Source of the DNA: Brevundimonas subvibrioides
GTDB lineage: Bacteria > Pseudomonadota > Alphaproteobacteria > Caulobacterales > Caulobacteraceae
Assembly (NCBI GenBank): GCA_002280475.1
Contig: NCEB01000016.1
Span: 1 to 64,000 of the forward strand
Length of the DNA stretch: 64,000 nt
Reading direction: 5' to 3'
Shown: positions 43,878 through 52,493 of the stretch, in pieces
How positions within the stretch are numbered: the stretch's first letter is position 1
Layout of the letters: each line of letters starts with the position of its first letter
The notes under the pieces: model-generated
Seen by the model: only the letters and a program-made list of their open reading frames with translations
Databases searched by the model: none
What the model was told of the DNA's origin: nothing
Translations under genes and position numbers: made by a program

Positions 43878-44150
43878 ATGCCCACCGGACCGCTCCGTCA
43901 CGTCCTGACCATCCTGTTCGCCCTGGGCCTGTCGGCCCTGGCGACGGGCGCGATGGGCTGGTTCTGGTTGGCGATCGGGGGCGGGCCGATGTCGATCCAC
44001 GGCTGGATCGCCATGGGGTTGGGGGTGCTGGGCACGGTCGGCCTGACCTGGCTCCTGATGGCGCTGGCGTTCAAGTCCCATCGCGAAGGCTGGGACGACC
44101 AGGTCAACAACACTCTCGATCCCGGCCGCGAGGCCGGACGCGAGGATTAG
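43878..44150 (+). CDS. Small two-helix membrane protein
   Basis: A 90-residue protein with two hydrophobic helices (LTILFALGLSALATGAMGWF and IAMGLGVLGTVGLTWLLMAL) and a charged C-terminus ending GREAGRED. I do not recognise a family. The 54 bp upstream contain a hairpin without a clear U tract. It overlaps the convergent cytosine methyltransferase by 4 bp. Inner membrane location is expected. Confidence 0.7.
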   Translation: MPTGPLRHVLTILFALGLSALATGAMGWFWLAIGGGPMSIHGWIAMGLGVLGTVGLTWLLMALAFKSHREGWDDQVNNTLDPGREAGRED

Positions 44151-45277
44151 GCGGCGGCGAGGCGGCCCAGGGCGGCCGGCAGCAACAGTCCCTCCGACAG
44201 ATGCCGGACCACGGGCACGGCCACGGCATCCCCCATCAGCTTCAGGGCGGCGGTCTCCGATTTCGGCAGGCGGTAGCCGTCGGGCAGGCCCATCAACCGC
44301 GCGGCCTCTCGCCCCGTCAAACGCCGGGCCCTCAGCCGCCCCCCGTCGCAGACGATGACATACTGGCGCGACGAGCCCCCGGCCGGCGTCCGCAGGCATC
44401 CGGCCAAGCCATCCAGCCTCAGCTCCAGACGCTGGACCTTGGCGCCGTTCTCCGTCCGAACCCGGCGATAGGCGGCGGCGATGCGGCGCTCGCCCGAGGC
44501 CCGCGCCGCCTCCAGACGCGCCTGGTGCAGGGGCGCAGCCAGAGCGATCAACGCCTGCGTGTGGTCGTGGTCAAACCACGACACAACCTCGTCGTCCTCA
44601 AGCAGGTCGATCAGGTCGGTGTTGCGCCGGGACGGAGCGGGCAGGCTCCACCAGGCCCAGGCGGCGCGGCCGCCTTGCGACAGCCGCTCGAACGCCCCGA
44701 CGATCCTCGGGGAGTGAAACGGCGCCAAGGGTGCCGCCGCCTCCGGGCCTGCGAGGCCTCGCATCGCGACAATGAACAGCCGAGGCCGCGACTGGGGCAG
44801 CCACAGGGCCGCGTCCATCTCCAGCGCGCCCACGCGATATCCGGCCTGGGCCATCGCCTCGCAGATCGCCACGAAGTCGCGGCCGTCGCCCGAGGTCAGC
44901 AGACCGACCACATTCTCCACAACGACGATCGGCGGTGCCCGACCCTCCGCGTCGAGAGCCTGCATCAGTCGCCAGAAGCCCCAGAAGGCCCCGGACCGCT
45001 GCCCGCCCAGCCCCGCCCGCGCCCCGGCCAGGCTGACGTCCTGACAGGGCGAGGACGCCCAGGCGAGCGTCGGTCGCCCGGGGAGGTCCCTAGCCTCCAG
45101 AGCCCAGACATCGCCCTGGCTCAACACCCCGGTGTGGTTGGCGCGCCAGGCGGCGGCCTTCATCGGATCCACATCGTTGGCGAAGGTCGTCCGGAATCCG
45201 CTCAGCCCCAGCCCCGCCAGCCCGCCGCCCGCGAAGAACTCCAGGGCTTCGAGAGCCGGCTCCGGGCGAATCGCCAT
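44147..45277 (-). CDS. DNA (cytosine-5)-methyltransferase, orphan
   Basis: Protein of 376 residues with the ordered C5-methyltransferase motifs: FFAGGGLAGLGL (I), SSPCQDVSLAG with the catalytic Cys78 (IV), VVVENVVGLL (VI), QSRPRLFIVAM (VIII) and LTGREAARLMGLPDGYRLP near the end (IX-X). The variable target-recognition region lies around residues 190-300. No restriction endonuclease or Vsr gene is next to it, so it is an orphan and may act in regulation or be a remnant of a restriction system. Its recognition sequence cannot be read from the gene. Confidence 0.92.
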   Translation of the reverse strand: MAIRPEPALEALEFFAGGGLAGLGLSGFRTTFANDVDPMKAAAWRANHTGVLSQGDVWALEARDLPGRPTLAWASSPCQDVSLAGARAGLGGQRSGAFWGFWRLMQALDAEGRAPPIVVVENVVGLLTSGDGRDFVAICEAMAQAGYRVGALEMDAALWLPQSRPRLFIVAMRGLAGPEAAAPLAPFHSPRIVGAFERLSQGGRAAWAWWSLPAPSRRNTDLIDLLEDDEVVSWFDHDHTQALIALAAPLHQARLEAARASGERRIAAAYRRVRTENGAKVQRLELRLDGLAGCLRTPAGGSSRQYVIVCDGGRLRARRLTGREAARLMGLPDGYRLPKSETAALKLMGDAVAVPVVRHLSEGLLLPAALGRLAAA

Positions 45278-45374
45278 GGGTCCAGCTTAGGCGTCTGGAA
45301 TCGTCATCGCGAGCAGGGTTGACCCCGGCCCGGCGGACGGCTTGTCTCGCGCAGAACCCCGTTCGGAGACTTTC

Positions 45375-45842
45375 ATGAACCGCCTGATCGCCGTCGTCGC
45401 CGTCCTTGCCCTAGGAGCCTGCTCGCCCGAGGCGGAAACCGCCGAGGCTTCGCCGACCGAGGCCCCGGCACAGGCCGCGGCCGCGCCATCCCAACTGGGC
45501 GGGATCGATCTGAGCCAGCCGCTCCTGGCCATGGGTTCCGAGCCGTTCTGGTCGGTCGAGATCGTCGATGGCGTGGCCACCTGGAAGGACATCGGCGACT
45601 TCTCCGGCGACGTGACGACGCCCCGGACGGGCCCGGCGATCCCGACGGCGGCTGGCGACGGCGTGGCCTATGCCATCACCCTGACGGACGGGACGCTTGT
45701 GACCCTGACCCTCACGGCCGGGCCCTGCGCCGATCTCGGCGAGCAGACCCGGGCCCTGAACGCCACCCTGGCGTGGGGTGACTCGACCCAGGCCGGATGC
45801 GCCGACGCGCTCAGCGCCTATCCGCCCGCGACCGCCGGCTGA
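45375..45842 (+). CDS. Lipoprotein, first of a tandem pair (COG3650-like)
   Basis: Protein of 155 residues: MNRLIAVVAVLALGACSPEA is a lipoprotein signal with lipobox LGAC, then an Ala/Glu-rich linker, then a domain with LLAMGSEPFWSVEIVDGVAT. The GSEPFWS/GTEPFWS segment is characteristic of COG3650-type envelope proteins. A GGAGA site precedes the ATG. The next gene encodes a paralogue whose start shares one base with this stop. Function unknown; probably outer membrane-anchored. Confidence 0.8.
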   Translation: MNRLIAVVAVLALGACSPEAETAEASPTEAPAQAAAAPSQLGGIDLSQPLLAMGSEPFWSVEIVDGVATWKDIGDFSGDVTTPRTGPAIPTAAGDGVAYAITLTDGTLVTLTLTAGPCADLGEQTRALNATLAWGDSTQAGCADALSAYPPATAG

Positions 45843-46279
45843 TGCTTCGGATCACCGCGCTCGTCGCCGGCCTGGCCCTCGCCGGGTGTTCGGAACCAGC
45901 CCCTGAGGTCTCGGCACCGATCCCGGCGCCCGAGCCGACCACCCTGGGCGGCGTCGATCTCGATCAACCCCTGCGCGCCATCGGCACCGAGCCGTTCTGG
46001 AGCGTCGACATCACACCGGAGGCCCTGGCCTATTCCGCTGTCGATTCCAGCGGGATGCGGGCCGACAACCCGGGTCCGACGGTCCAGGGAACGACGGCGG
46101 TCTATGCGGCGGCGGGCGAGGACGGCACGGCCCTGGTCGTGACCCTGATCGCCACCGAATGTTCGGACGGCATGAGCGACCGGACCTATCCCCTGACGGC
46201 GCGGGTCGAGATGGGACCCCAGACGCTGAACGGCTGCGCCGCCTCCGTCGCCTTCCTGAACAGCGAGCCGCGTCCGTAG
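45842..46279 (+). CDS. Lipoprotein, second of a tandem pair (COG3650-like)
   Basis: Protein of 145 residues starting MLRITALVAGLALAGCSEPA with a lipobox LAGC. The mature part shares TTLGGVDLDQPLRAIGTEPF with the LGGIDLSQPLLAMGSEPF of the preceding protein, and both end with a region holding two cysteines. The coupled starts and shared sequence point to tandem duplication. Function is unknown. Confidence 0.8.
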   Translation: MLRITALVAGLALAGCSEPAPEVSAPIPAPEPTTLGGVDLDQPLRAIGTEPFWSVDITPEALAYSAVDSSGMRADNPGPTVQGTTAVYAAAGEDGTALVVTLIATECSDGMSDRTYPLTARVEMGPQTLNGCAASVAFLNSEPRP

Positions 46280-46283
46280 AGGC

Positions 46284-46742
46284 CTAGCCGCCGCCCAGCA
46301 AGGGGCCGACGCCCGGCACGCTACGCACCGCATCGCCCAGCAGGTCGCGGCCCGTCGCGGCGCGGACGCGGTCGCGCGCGGCGGGCAGCAGTCGCTTCAT
46401 CTCCGGCTTTCCGATACCCAGCGGCTCCAGCTGTTCCAGCAGGCCCATGGCCTCGGCCACGGCCTTGCCCGACAGACCTCCGGCCCCGGCGATCAGGCCG
46501 CCGAACAGACCGCGCCGGGGTCGGGCCGCCGCATCCGACCGGGCGGCGGCCTCCGCGCCGTCGACGGCGTCGAACAGCGCCACCAGGCTTTCGCGCGCCG
46601 CGTGCCGGTCCAGCAGGCCCAGCGCAGCCGTCAGGGCCGCGCGGGCCGGTTCCCTCGCCAGCCCCGCATCGTCGGCGGCGGCGTCGGACAGGCTCTCGAA
46701 CGAGAGGCGCACCGGAGTGTCAGGCGGGGTCGGGTCGGTCAT
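46284..46742 (-). CDS. Hypothetical protein, helical
   Basis: A 152-residue acidic to neutral protein rich in Ala, Leu and Arg, without signal peptide; a glycine-rich GLFGGLIAGAGGLSGKAVAE segment lies in the middle and the end is VRSVPGVGPLLGGG. I do not recognise a family. The frame is supported by normal codon use and compact fit between neighbours (4 bp from the convergent lipoprotein stop). Confidence 0.65.
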   Translation of the reverse strand: MTDPTPPDTPVRLSFESLSDAAADDAGLAREPARAALTAALGLLDRHAARESLVALFDAVDGAEAAARSDAAARPRRGLFGGLIAGAGGLSGKAVAEAMGLLEQLEPLGIGKPEMKRLLPAARDRVRAATGRDLLGDAVRSVPGVGPLLGGG

Positions 46743-46790
46743 GGGGGCGATTTAACGCTTTTCGTACGCTCGCGGATGCAGACTTCATCC

Positions 46791-47900
46791 ATGACACAGG
46801 TGGAAACGCCCCAGGACCTGCGCGCGCTGACCGCGCTCCGCTTCTTCGCCGCCGCCTGGGTGGCGCTCTATGCCTTCTGGCCCAACCTCGACATCGGGGT
46901 GACGCCCAATCTGGTGGCCAAGGGCTATCTGGGGGTCGAGCTTTTCTTCGTCCTGTCCGGCTTCATCCTCAGCCACGTCTATCTGAAGGCGTTCGGCGAA
47001 GGCGGCTTTCGCTATGGCGGCTTCCTGTGGGCGCGTATCGCCCGGGTCTATCCGCTGCATCTGGCGACGCTTCTGGGCGTCGGAGCCCTGGGTCTGGCGG
47101 CGGTCGCGGCCGGCATGGCCATCGACGGCAATGTGCTCAGCTGGGCCTCCCTGCCCGCGCATCTGACGATGCTGCACGCCTGGGGCTTCGCGCCCGAGGC
47201 GGGGTGGAACCACTCGTCCTGGTCGATCTCGGCGGAGTGGTTCGCCTATCTGACCTTTCCGGCCTTCGCCTTCGTCGCCTGGCGATTGAGAGAGCGCCCC
47301 CTGGTCGCCGTTGCGGGCGCCATCGGGATCGGAGCCGTCCTCTACGCCGGGTTCCAGGCGCTGGCGGGCTTCTCCCTGACCGAGGCGACCTTCCGCTGGG
47401 GGGCCCTGCGGATCGTGCCCTGCTTCGCCTATGGCTGCGCCCTGTATCTGCTGCATCGCCGTGGCGGCCTGTGGAGACCGGGATGGCTCGTGGCCGGATC
47501 GGTGATCGGCATCGGGCTCGCGGCCTCGCTCCAGGCACCGGACGCCGTGGTCGTGCTGTTCGCCGGTGGCCTGATCCTGGGGCTCGGAGGCCTCTCGAAC
47601 GCCGCTGCAGGATGGCTGGCGTCGCGCCCGGCCGTCTATCTGGGAGAGATCAGCTACGCCATCTATATGGTGCTGGTGCCCTGGCAGCTGCTGGCGGTGA
47701 ACCTGGCCGCCCGCGTGACGGGTGCCGAGGACAAGAAGCTTCACCTGTTCGTGTGGCTGGCGGTCGTGCTGGCCCTGCCGGTCGTGGCGGCGATCGCCTA
47801 TCATCTGGTCGAACACCCCGCCCGGCGGGCGCTCAGGGGCATGGCCGACCGTCGCGCCGCCCATGCCGAGCGGCGACGACAGGCCGCGCAACTCGCCTGA
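46791..47900 (+). CDS. Acyltransferase 3 family membrane protein
   Basis: Protein of 369 residues with about ten membrane helices. LRALTALRFFAAAWVALYAF at the start and GVELFFVLSGFILSHVYLKA after it are the hallmarks of the Acyltransferase_3/OafA family, which O-acetylates cell-surface sugars; WSISAEWFAYLTFPAFAFVA carries the conserved WSxxxEW motif. An ATG at 46776 would add five residues. It stands alone and could acetylate LPS, capsule or the glycan of the first locus. Confidence 0.9.
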   Translation: MTQVETPQDLRALTALRFFAAAWVALYAFWPNLDIGVTPNLVAKGYLGVELFFVLSGFILSHVYLKAFGEGGFRYGGFLWARIARVYPLHLATLLGVGALGLAAVAAGMAIDGNVLSWASLPAHLTMLHAWGFAPEAGWNHSSWSISAEWFAYLTFPAFAFVAWRLRERPLVAVAGAIGIGAVLYAGFQALAGFSLTEATFRWGALRIVPCFAYGCALYLLHRRGGLWRPGWLVAGSVIGIGLAASLQAPDAVVVLFAGGLILGLGGLSNAAAGWLASRPAVYLGEISYAIYMVLVPWQLLAVNLAARVTGAEDKKLHLFVWLAVVLALPVVAAIAYHLVEHPARRALRGMADRRAAHAERRRQAAQLA

Positions 47901-47971
47901 AAAGGGTTCTTCAACCCTCGCAAACTATCGTCTAGGGATAGGTCGGGCGTAACAGTCGGAAACATTCCAGC

Positions 47972-48499
47972 ATGACGAAACGGCTCACCGCCGCTGTGGT
48001 TGCAGCGACCCTTGGCCTCTTCGCCCTGTCCCCGGCCCCGGTCCGCGCGGACGATCCCTACTGGCAGTGCGTGACGTTCGCGCGCATGTTCTCCGGCATC
48101 AACATCTTCGGCGACGCCTGGACCTGGTGGAATCAGGCCGTGGACCGCTTCCGCACCGGCCGCGCGCCAGAGACCGGCTCCGTCCTGGTCTTCCGCCCCG
48201 AGGGCCGGATGAGCCGGGGCCACGTCGCCGTCGTCTCCGACATCCTGACCGACCGCGTCATCCGCGTGACCCACGCCAACTGGGGCGGCAGCCGGGGCCG
48301 GGTCGAGGAAAACGTCACCGTCGTCGACGTCTCGGGCCAGAACGACTGGAGCCAGGTCAAGGTCTGGTACAACCCGATCAACGACCTGGGCACGACCGTC
48401 TATCCGACCTACGGCTTCATCTACAACAGCGCCCGCGAGGGGCTGGAGGCCGGTCGTCAGGTGGCAAGCAACGCGGGCTCGGCCTCCGGCCAGCCCTGA
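47972..48499 (+). CDS. CHAP-domain protein
   Basis: Protein of 175 residues with a signal peptide (MTKRLTAAVVAATLGLFALS, cleavage near VRADDP). The CHAP cysteine peptidase/amidase core is visible: catalytic Cys in YWQCVTFARMFSGI, His in GHVAVVSDILTDRVI, and the third polar residue in THANWGG. CHAP proteins cleave peptidoglycan peptides or glutathionyl-spermidine; with export, a cell wall role is likely. It is short, with no separate binding domain. Confidence 0.85.
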   Translation: MTKRLTAAVVAATLGLFALSPAPVRADDPYWQCVTFARMFSGINIFGDAWTWWNQAVDRFRTGRAPETGSVLVFRPEGRMSRGHVAVVSDILTDRVIRVTHANWGGSRGRVEENVTVVDVSGQNDWSQVKVWYNPINDLGTTVYPTYGFIYNSAREGLEAGRQVASNAGSASGQP

Positions 48500-48523
48500 T
48501 CCCCACGCCTTGAGCCTCCCCGG

Positions 48524-49489
48524 ATGATCCGTCTCTATCGTTCGGGCTGCACGGCCTGCGAGGGCGCGGAAATCGACGTCGAGGGCTGGACCCTGCCGGC
48601 CGACACCCTGTGGGTCGATCTGATCGAGCCGACCCGCGAGGAAGACATGGCCATCGAAAAGGCGCTGGGCCTTTCGATCCCGACCCGCGAGGAGATGAAC
48701 GAGCTGGAGGCGTCCAGCCGCCTCTACCGCGAGAACGGCGCGACCTATGTCACCGCCGACATCCTGCACAACGCCGAGGCCGAGCTGCCGACGGTGGACC
48801 CGGTGACCTTCATCCTGACCCACGGGCCGCTGGTCACGATCCGTTACTTCGACCCCCGTCCTTTCACCATGTTCACCGACAAGCTGGAGCGGGAGCCGTC
48901 GCTTTGCGACAGCGGCGCGGACATGTTCCTGAACCTGGTGGAAGCCATCATCGACCGGGCGTCCGACGTCCTGTCCAAGACCGCGCACAAGGTCGACGGG
49001 GTGGCCAGCCATGTCTTTTCCGGCACGGAGAAGACCGTCGGCTTCCAGCATCTGATCACCAAGCTGGGTCGCGCCCAGATCGCCAACAGCCGCATCGAGC
49101 AGAGCCTGTCGGGCCTCGCGCGCGTGTTCGCCTTCGTCAGCCTGGACGAGCGCCTGGACATGATCGAGGACAAGCGCGAGCACCTGCGGTCCCTCGGGCG
49201 CGATGCCGCCAGCCTGCTGACCCACAACCAGGCCGTGGCGGCGGGCATCACCTTCCAGCTCTCGGCGACGCTCGGCCTGATCAACATCCAGCAGTCGTCG
49301 ATCTTCAAGGTCTTCTCGCTGTTCACCGTGGCCCTGATGCCGCCGACCCTGATCGGCGCGGTCTATGGGATGAACTTCGATCTGATGCCCGAACTGACCT
49401 GGACCTGGGGCTATCCGCTGGCGCTGCTGCTCATGGCGGTATCGTCGGCCCTCCCCTTGCTGTGGTTCAAGCGCAAGGGATGGTTCTGA
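48524..49489 (+). CDS. corA: CorA-family divalent cation transporter
   Basis: Protein of 321 residues with a large cytoplasmic N-terminal domain and two C-terminal membrane helices. The signature YGMNFDLMPEL between the helices is diagnostic of the CorA/ZntB superfamily. The sequence preceding it (LSLFTVALMPPTLIGAVYGMN) is typical of CorA. Magnesium or cobalt uptake is the usual role. It ends 9 bp from the convergent gene. Confidence 0.93.
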   Translation: MIRLYRSGCTACEGAEIDVEGWTLPADTLWVDLIEPTREEDMAIEKALGLSIPTREEMNELEASSRLYRENGATYVTADILHNAEAELPTVDPVTFILTHGPLVTIRYFDPRPFTMFTDKLEREPSLCDSGADMFLNLVEAIIDRASDVLSKTAHKVDGVASHVFSGTEKTVGFQHLITKLGRAQIANSRIEQSLSGLARVFAFVSLDERLDMIEDKREHLRSLGRDAASLLTHNQAVAAGITFQLSATLGLINIQQSSIFKVFSLFTVALMPPTLIGAVYGMNFDLMPELTWTWGYPLALLLMAVSSALPLLWFKRKGWF

Positions 49490-49498
49490 AGCCGATCT

Positions 49499-50371
49499 CT
49501 ATTCCGGCTTGATCGACAGCTGGAAGGCGACCAGCCCCTCGGTCACGTCCCGGTCGAAGCCCTCGCCGCCGCGCAGGCCCTCGGCCTCCAGCTCGCGATA
49601 AACCAGGCCGAACGAGCCCTGAACGTGCCCCCTGCGCATCGCCACCCCGATCGAGGCGTCGCCCAGGAAGGAGCCCGAGTCGCGGCTGACGCCGGAGCGG
49701 GCATAGTCGCCGTCGCGGGTCCTGGCGAAGTTGTAGCCGACCGCCGTGCCGGACCCGGCGGCGTAAAGATACCAGCGGGCACGCTCGCCGAACGCTTCGG
49801 CTCCTTCGGGCACCATGTCGTCGACGCCCGAACCGATCGTCAGGGTCGCGCCGGCCTGGGCGCTGCCGCCCCGGTCGCCGACCCCGACCCCGGCGTGCGG
49901 GGTCAGCGTCACCTCCAGGCCGGAGGCGGTATAGCCCCGCGCCACGGGCCAGCCGCGGGTATAGGACAGATCATAGCCCTCGGCGTCGAAAGCCGCCTGA
50001 TCCAGAGGCGTCAAAGGCAGGGGCGAGCCATCGGCCCGGCGCAGTTCTCCGCGCTGGCGCAGGCGCAGCCGGTCGGAGTGCCCCTCGCCCTCGTGCCAGA
50101 CGTCGTGGGTCGTGGTCGCCGCGAACGGGCTCTGGGCCGCGATCGGCGTATAGTCGGTGGCGAACTCCAGCGCGGGGCCGAACTCGCGCTCGGTGGCGAC
50201 GTTGAACCCGACCTGCCGGTTCAGCTGGGCGGTGATGGTGGAGGCCGTCCGCTGCTCGCCGTCCGACCAATTCTGATTGACCACAGTCTGCGCGCCCGCG
50301 GGGACCGATCCGGCCACCAGCGCCACGACACCGAACACACATCCCGACAGACGGATCAACGGTCCCCTCAC
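49499..50371 (-). CDS. LpxR/DUF2219-like outer membrane protein
   Basis: Protein of 290 residues with a signal peptide (LSGCVFGVVALVAGSVPAGA, cleavage near AQT) and a beta-barrel-like pattern of alternating residues to the end. ASGLEVTLTPHAGVGVGDRG and RWYLYAAGSGTAVGYNF resemble LpxR-family lipid A 3'-O-deacylases (DUF2219), but catalytic residues cannot be confirmed by eye. An EcfG-type promoter motif lies about 85-110 bp upstream, suggesting stress induction. Outer membrane location expected. Confidence 0.6.
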   Translation of the reverse strand: MRGPLIRLSGCVFGVVALVAGSVPAGAQTVVNQNWSDGEQRTASTITAQLNRQVGFNVATEREFGPALEFATDYTPIAAQSPFAATTTHDVWHEGEGHSDRLRLRQRGELRRADGSPLPLTPLDQAAFDAEGYDLSYTRGWPVARGYTASGLEVTLTPHAGVGVGDRGGSAQAGATLTIGSGVDDMVPEGAEAFGERARWYLYAAGSGTAVGYNFARTRDGDYARSGVSRDSGSFLGDASIGVAMRRGHVQGSFGLVYRELEAEGLRGGEGFDRDVTEGLVAFQLSIKPE

Positions 50372-50454
50372 AGCCCGTTAGCGAGCACTAATCTGCACCA
50401 ACTTCAGCGCCGCACCAACCCGATTGTTGCGACACATTGCTGACACCGTCACCG

Positions 50455-50480
50455 AACGCGACCCGCGTCCACCGGGTTCC
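50455..50480 (-). promoter_or_regulatory. EcfG-type promoter upstream of the LpxR-like gene
   Basis: On the minus strand GGAAC (50480-50476) and CGTT (50458-50455) are separated by 17 bp, matching the GGAAC-N16/17-CGTT consensus of EcfG general stress promoters. It would give a 5' leader of about 75 nt before the start at 50371. Confidence 0.6.
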
Positions 50481-50505
50481 CCTGATAGGGGGCACGACCG
50501 CGATC

Positions 50506-52179
50506 TCACTCCCCGATGGTGTTGAGGTCCCGCCCCCTGGTCTCCGGCATGAACACCAGGGTCACGACCACGGCGATGGCGGTGAAGACGACCGCGTACC
50601 ACAGACCGAAATAGATGTTTCCCGACCACGCCACGAGGGCGAAGCTCGCCGCCGGCAGCAGCCCCCCGACCCAGCCGGTGCCGATGTTGTAGGGCAGGCT
50701 CATCGCCGTATAGCGCACGCGCGTGGGGAACAGCTCGACCAGGGCCGCCGCCTGGGGTCCGTACAGGGCCGTGGCCGCCACGATGAAGATCATCAGGATG
50801 GCGAAGATCATCGGCAGATCGACCCGCGCCGGATCAGCCCTCTCGGGATAGCCGGCGGCGACCAGGGCCGCCTTGATGCGTCCCTCGACCTCGGCCTTGA
50901 CGGCGGCCAGTTCGGCGGGCGGCAGGCCCTCGCCCTCGGCCGAGACCACCTCGACCTCGCCGACCCGGACGCGGGCCAGCGATCCTGAGGGCGCGGCGAC
51001 GTTGACATAGGAGACGCCGGCGTTCGACAGCACGGTCTTGGCCAGATCGCAGGAACTGGCGAAGGCCGCCTTGCCGACCGGATCGAACTGCAGGGCGCAG
51101 GTGGCCGGATCGGCGATCACGGTCACCGGCGAGGAGGCCTGCGCCTCGGCCAGCGCGGGATTGGCCGCCCGCGTCAGGGCCTGGAATCCGGGGAAGAAGG
51201 CGACCAGCGCCAGGATCATGCCGAACAGCATGACGGGCTTCCGGCCCAGCTTGTCGGACAGCCAGCCGAAGAAGACATAAAGCACCGCCGACACGACGGT
51301 CAGCCACAGCATCACCATGTCGACCGTGGCCACCTCGACCTTCAGAATCCGCTCCATGAAGAAGCGCGAATAGAAATAGCCGCAGTACCAGACCGCGCCC
51401 TGGGCGATCATGGTGCCGAACAGGGCCAGCAGCACAAACTTCAGGTTCTTCCATTCCAGGAAGGATTCCCGGAACGGCGCCCGGCGCGCCCCGCCCTCGG
51501 ATTCCATCCGGCGGAAGGTCGGGCTCTCGTTCAGCTTCAGGCGGATCCACAGCGAGATCGTCAACAGCCCGGCCGACAGCAGGAAGGGAATGCGCCAGCC
51601 CCATTCGTCGAAGGCCTCGTTGCCGACGATGGCGCGGGTGGCCAGGATCACGGTCAGGGCGCCGATCAGGCCGAGCGCCGCCGTCGTCTGGATCCAGCCG
51701 GTCAGGAAGCCGCGCGACTTCGCCGGGGAATGTTCGGCGACATAGATGGCTGCGCCGCCATATTCGCCGCCCAGGGCGAACCCCTGGAGAATGCGCAGGA
51801 AGATCAGCAGGGCCGGGGCCCACAGGCCGATCTGGTCATAGTCGGGCAGCAGGCCGATGGCGACGGTGGCCACCCCCATCAGGGTGATGGTGACCAGGAA
51901 GGTGGTCTTGCGTCCCGTCCGGTCGCCGAACCAGCCGAACACCAGCGCCCCCAGCGGCCGCACGACGAAGCCGACGCCGAAGGTCAGCAGGGCCAGGATG
52001 TATCCGGTCGCCTCGCCCACATCGGCATAGAAATGCCGGGCGATGACGGCTGTCAGCGAGCCGAAGATGAAGAAGTCGTACCACTCGAACGCCGTGCCGG
52101 CGGCCGAGGCTCCCACGACAGTGGTTAGCCCGGGCTCGCCAGGCTCAGGCTTGCTCGGCTCGGCGGCGTGATCGGTCAT
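50506..52179 (-). CDS. MFS transporter, metabolite:H+ symporter (MHS) family
   Basis: Protein of 557 residues with 12 predicted helices. VVGASAAGTAFEWYDFFIFG near the start and GWFGDRTGRKTTFLVTITLM (the conserved loop 2-3 motif) are typical of the MHS family, which imports small carboxylates or osmolytes. Between helices 9 and 10 there is a polar insert of about 120 residues (ASSPVTVIADPATCALQFDP onwards) predicted to be periplasmic, seen in a subgroup of these transporters. Substrate unknown. Confidence 0.88.
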   Translation of the reverse strand: MTDHAAEPSKPEPGEPGLTTVVGASAAGTAFEWYDFFIFGSLTAVIARHFYADVGEATGYILALLTFGVGFVVRPLGALVFGWFGDRTGRKTTFLVTITLMGVATVAIGLLPDYDQIGLWAPALLIFLRILQGFALGGEYGGAAIYVAEHSPAKSRGFLTGWIQTTAALGLIGALTVILATRAIVGNEAFDEWGWRIPFLLSAGLLTISLWIRLKLNESPTFRRMESEGGARRAPFRESFLEWKNLKFVLLALFGTMIAQGAVWYCGYFYSRFFMERILKVEVATVDMVMLWLTVVSAVLYVFFGWLSDKLGRKPVMLFGMILALVAFFPGFQALTRAANPALAEAQASSPVTVIADPATCALQFDPVGKAAFASSCDLAKTVLSNAGVSYVNVAAPSGSLARVRVGEVEVVSAEGEGLPPAELAAVKAEVEGRIKAALVAAGYPERADPARVDLPMIFAILMIFIVAATALYGPQAAALVELFPTRVRYTAMSLPYNIGTGWVGGLLPAASFALVAWSGNIYFGLWYAVVFTAIAVVVTLVFMPETRGRDLNTIGE

Positions 52180-52245
52180 CGTGGCTCCCCCGCGTCCTGT
52201 CTCCGACGCTTGCGGCGAACCTAGCGGGGCCGCGCGAACCCGGAC

Positions 52246-52279
52246 AAGAGAAAACCCCGTCGGCGGGGCCGACGGGGTT
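52246..52279 (-). terminator. Intrinsic terminator of the entericidin-like gene
   Basis: AACCCCGTCGGC and GCCGACGGGGTT pair perfectly around a 3-nt loop; on the minus strand the stem is followed by TTCTCTTGT. It lies 25 bp after the stop of the small lipoprotein gene. Confidence 0.88.
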
Positions 52280-52303
52280 CAAACGGTCGGACGTGCGCCG
52301 GGA

Positions 52304-52441
52304 TCAGTCGGCGGCGTCGTTCGCGGCCTCGGTCACGGCCGATCCCACGGCCTGGGTGTCGCGGCCGGCACCGGCGACGGTGTTGCAGGCGGCGGTGGTC
52401 AGGGCGGCGGCGGCGGCGAACAGTACGAAGACCTTGCGCAT
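52304..52441 (-). CDS. Entericidin-like small lipoprotein
   Basis: A 45-residue frame on the minus strand: MRKVFVLFAAAAALTTAACN is a lipoprotein signal with lipobox TAAC, followed by TVAGAGRDTQAVGSAVTEAA. This is the pattern of entericidin A/B family proteins, small stress-linked lipoproteins. An AGGAG site lies 7 bp upstream of the ATG and a strong terminator follows. It lies between a transporter gene and the general stress response genes, a common setting for entericidins in alphaproteobacteria. Confidence 0.85.
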   Translation of the reverse strand: MRKVFVLFAAAAALTTAACNTVAGAGRDTQAVGSAVTEAANDAAD

Positions 52442-52493
52442 GGATAACTCCTGGAAACGGGCGACGGTGGGGAGGTCCCGCCGATACCCGTGC

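Noticed and set aside
52456-52479. EcfG-type promoter upstream of the entericidin-like gene
   Set aside because: GGGAC with a 15-bp spacer is a poor match, and its predicted start site would fall inside the ribosome binding site.
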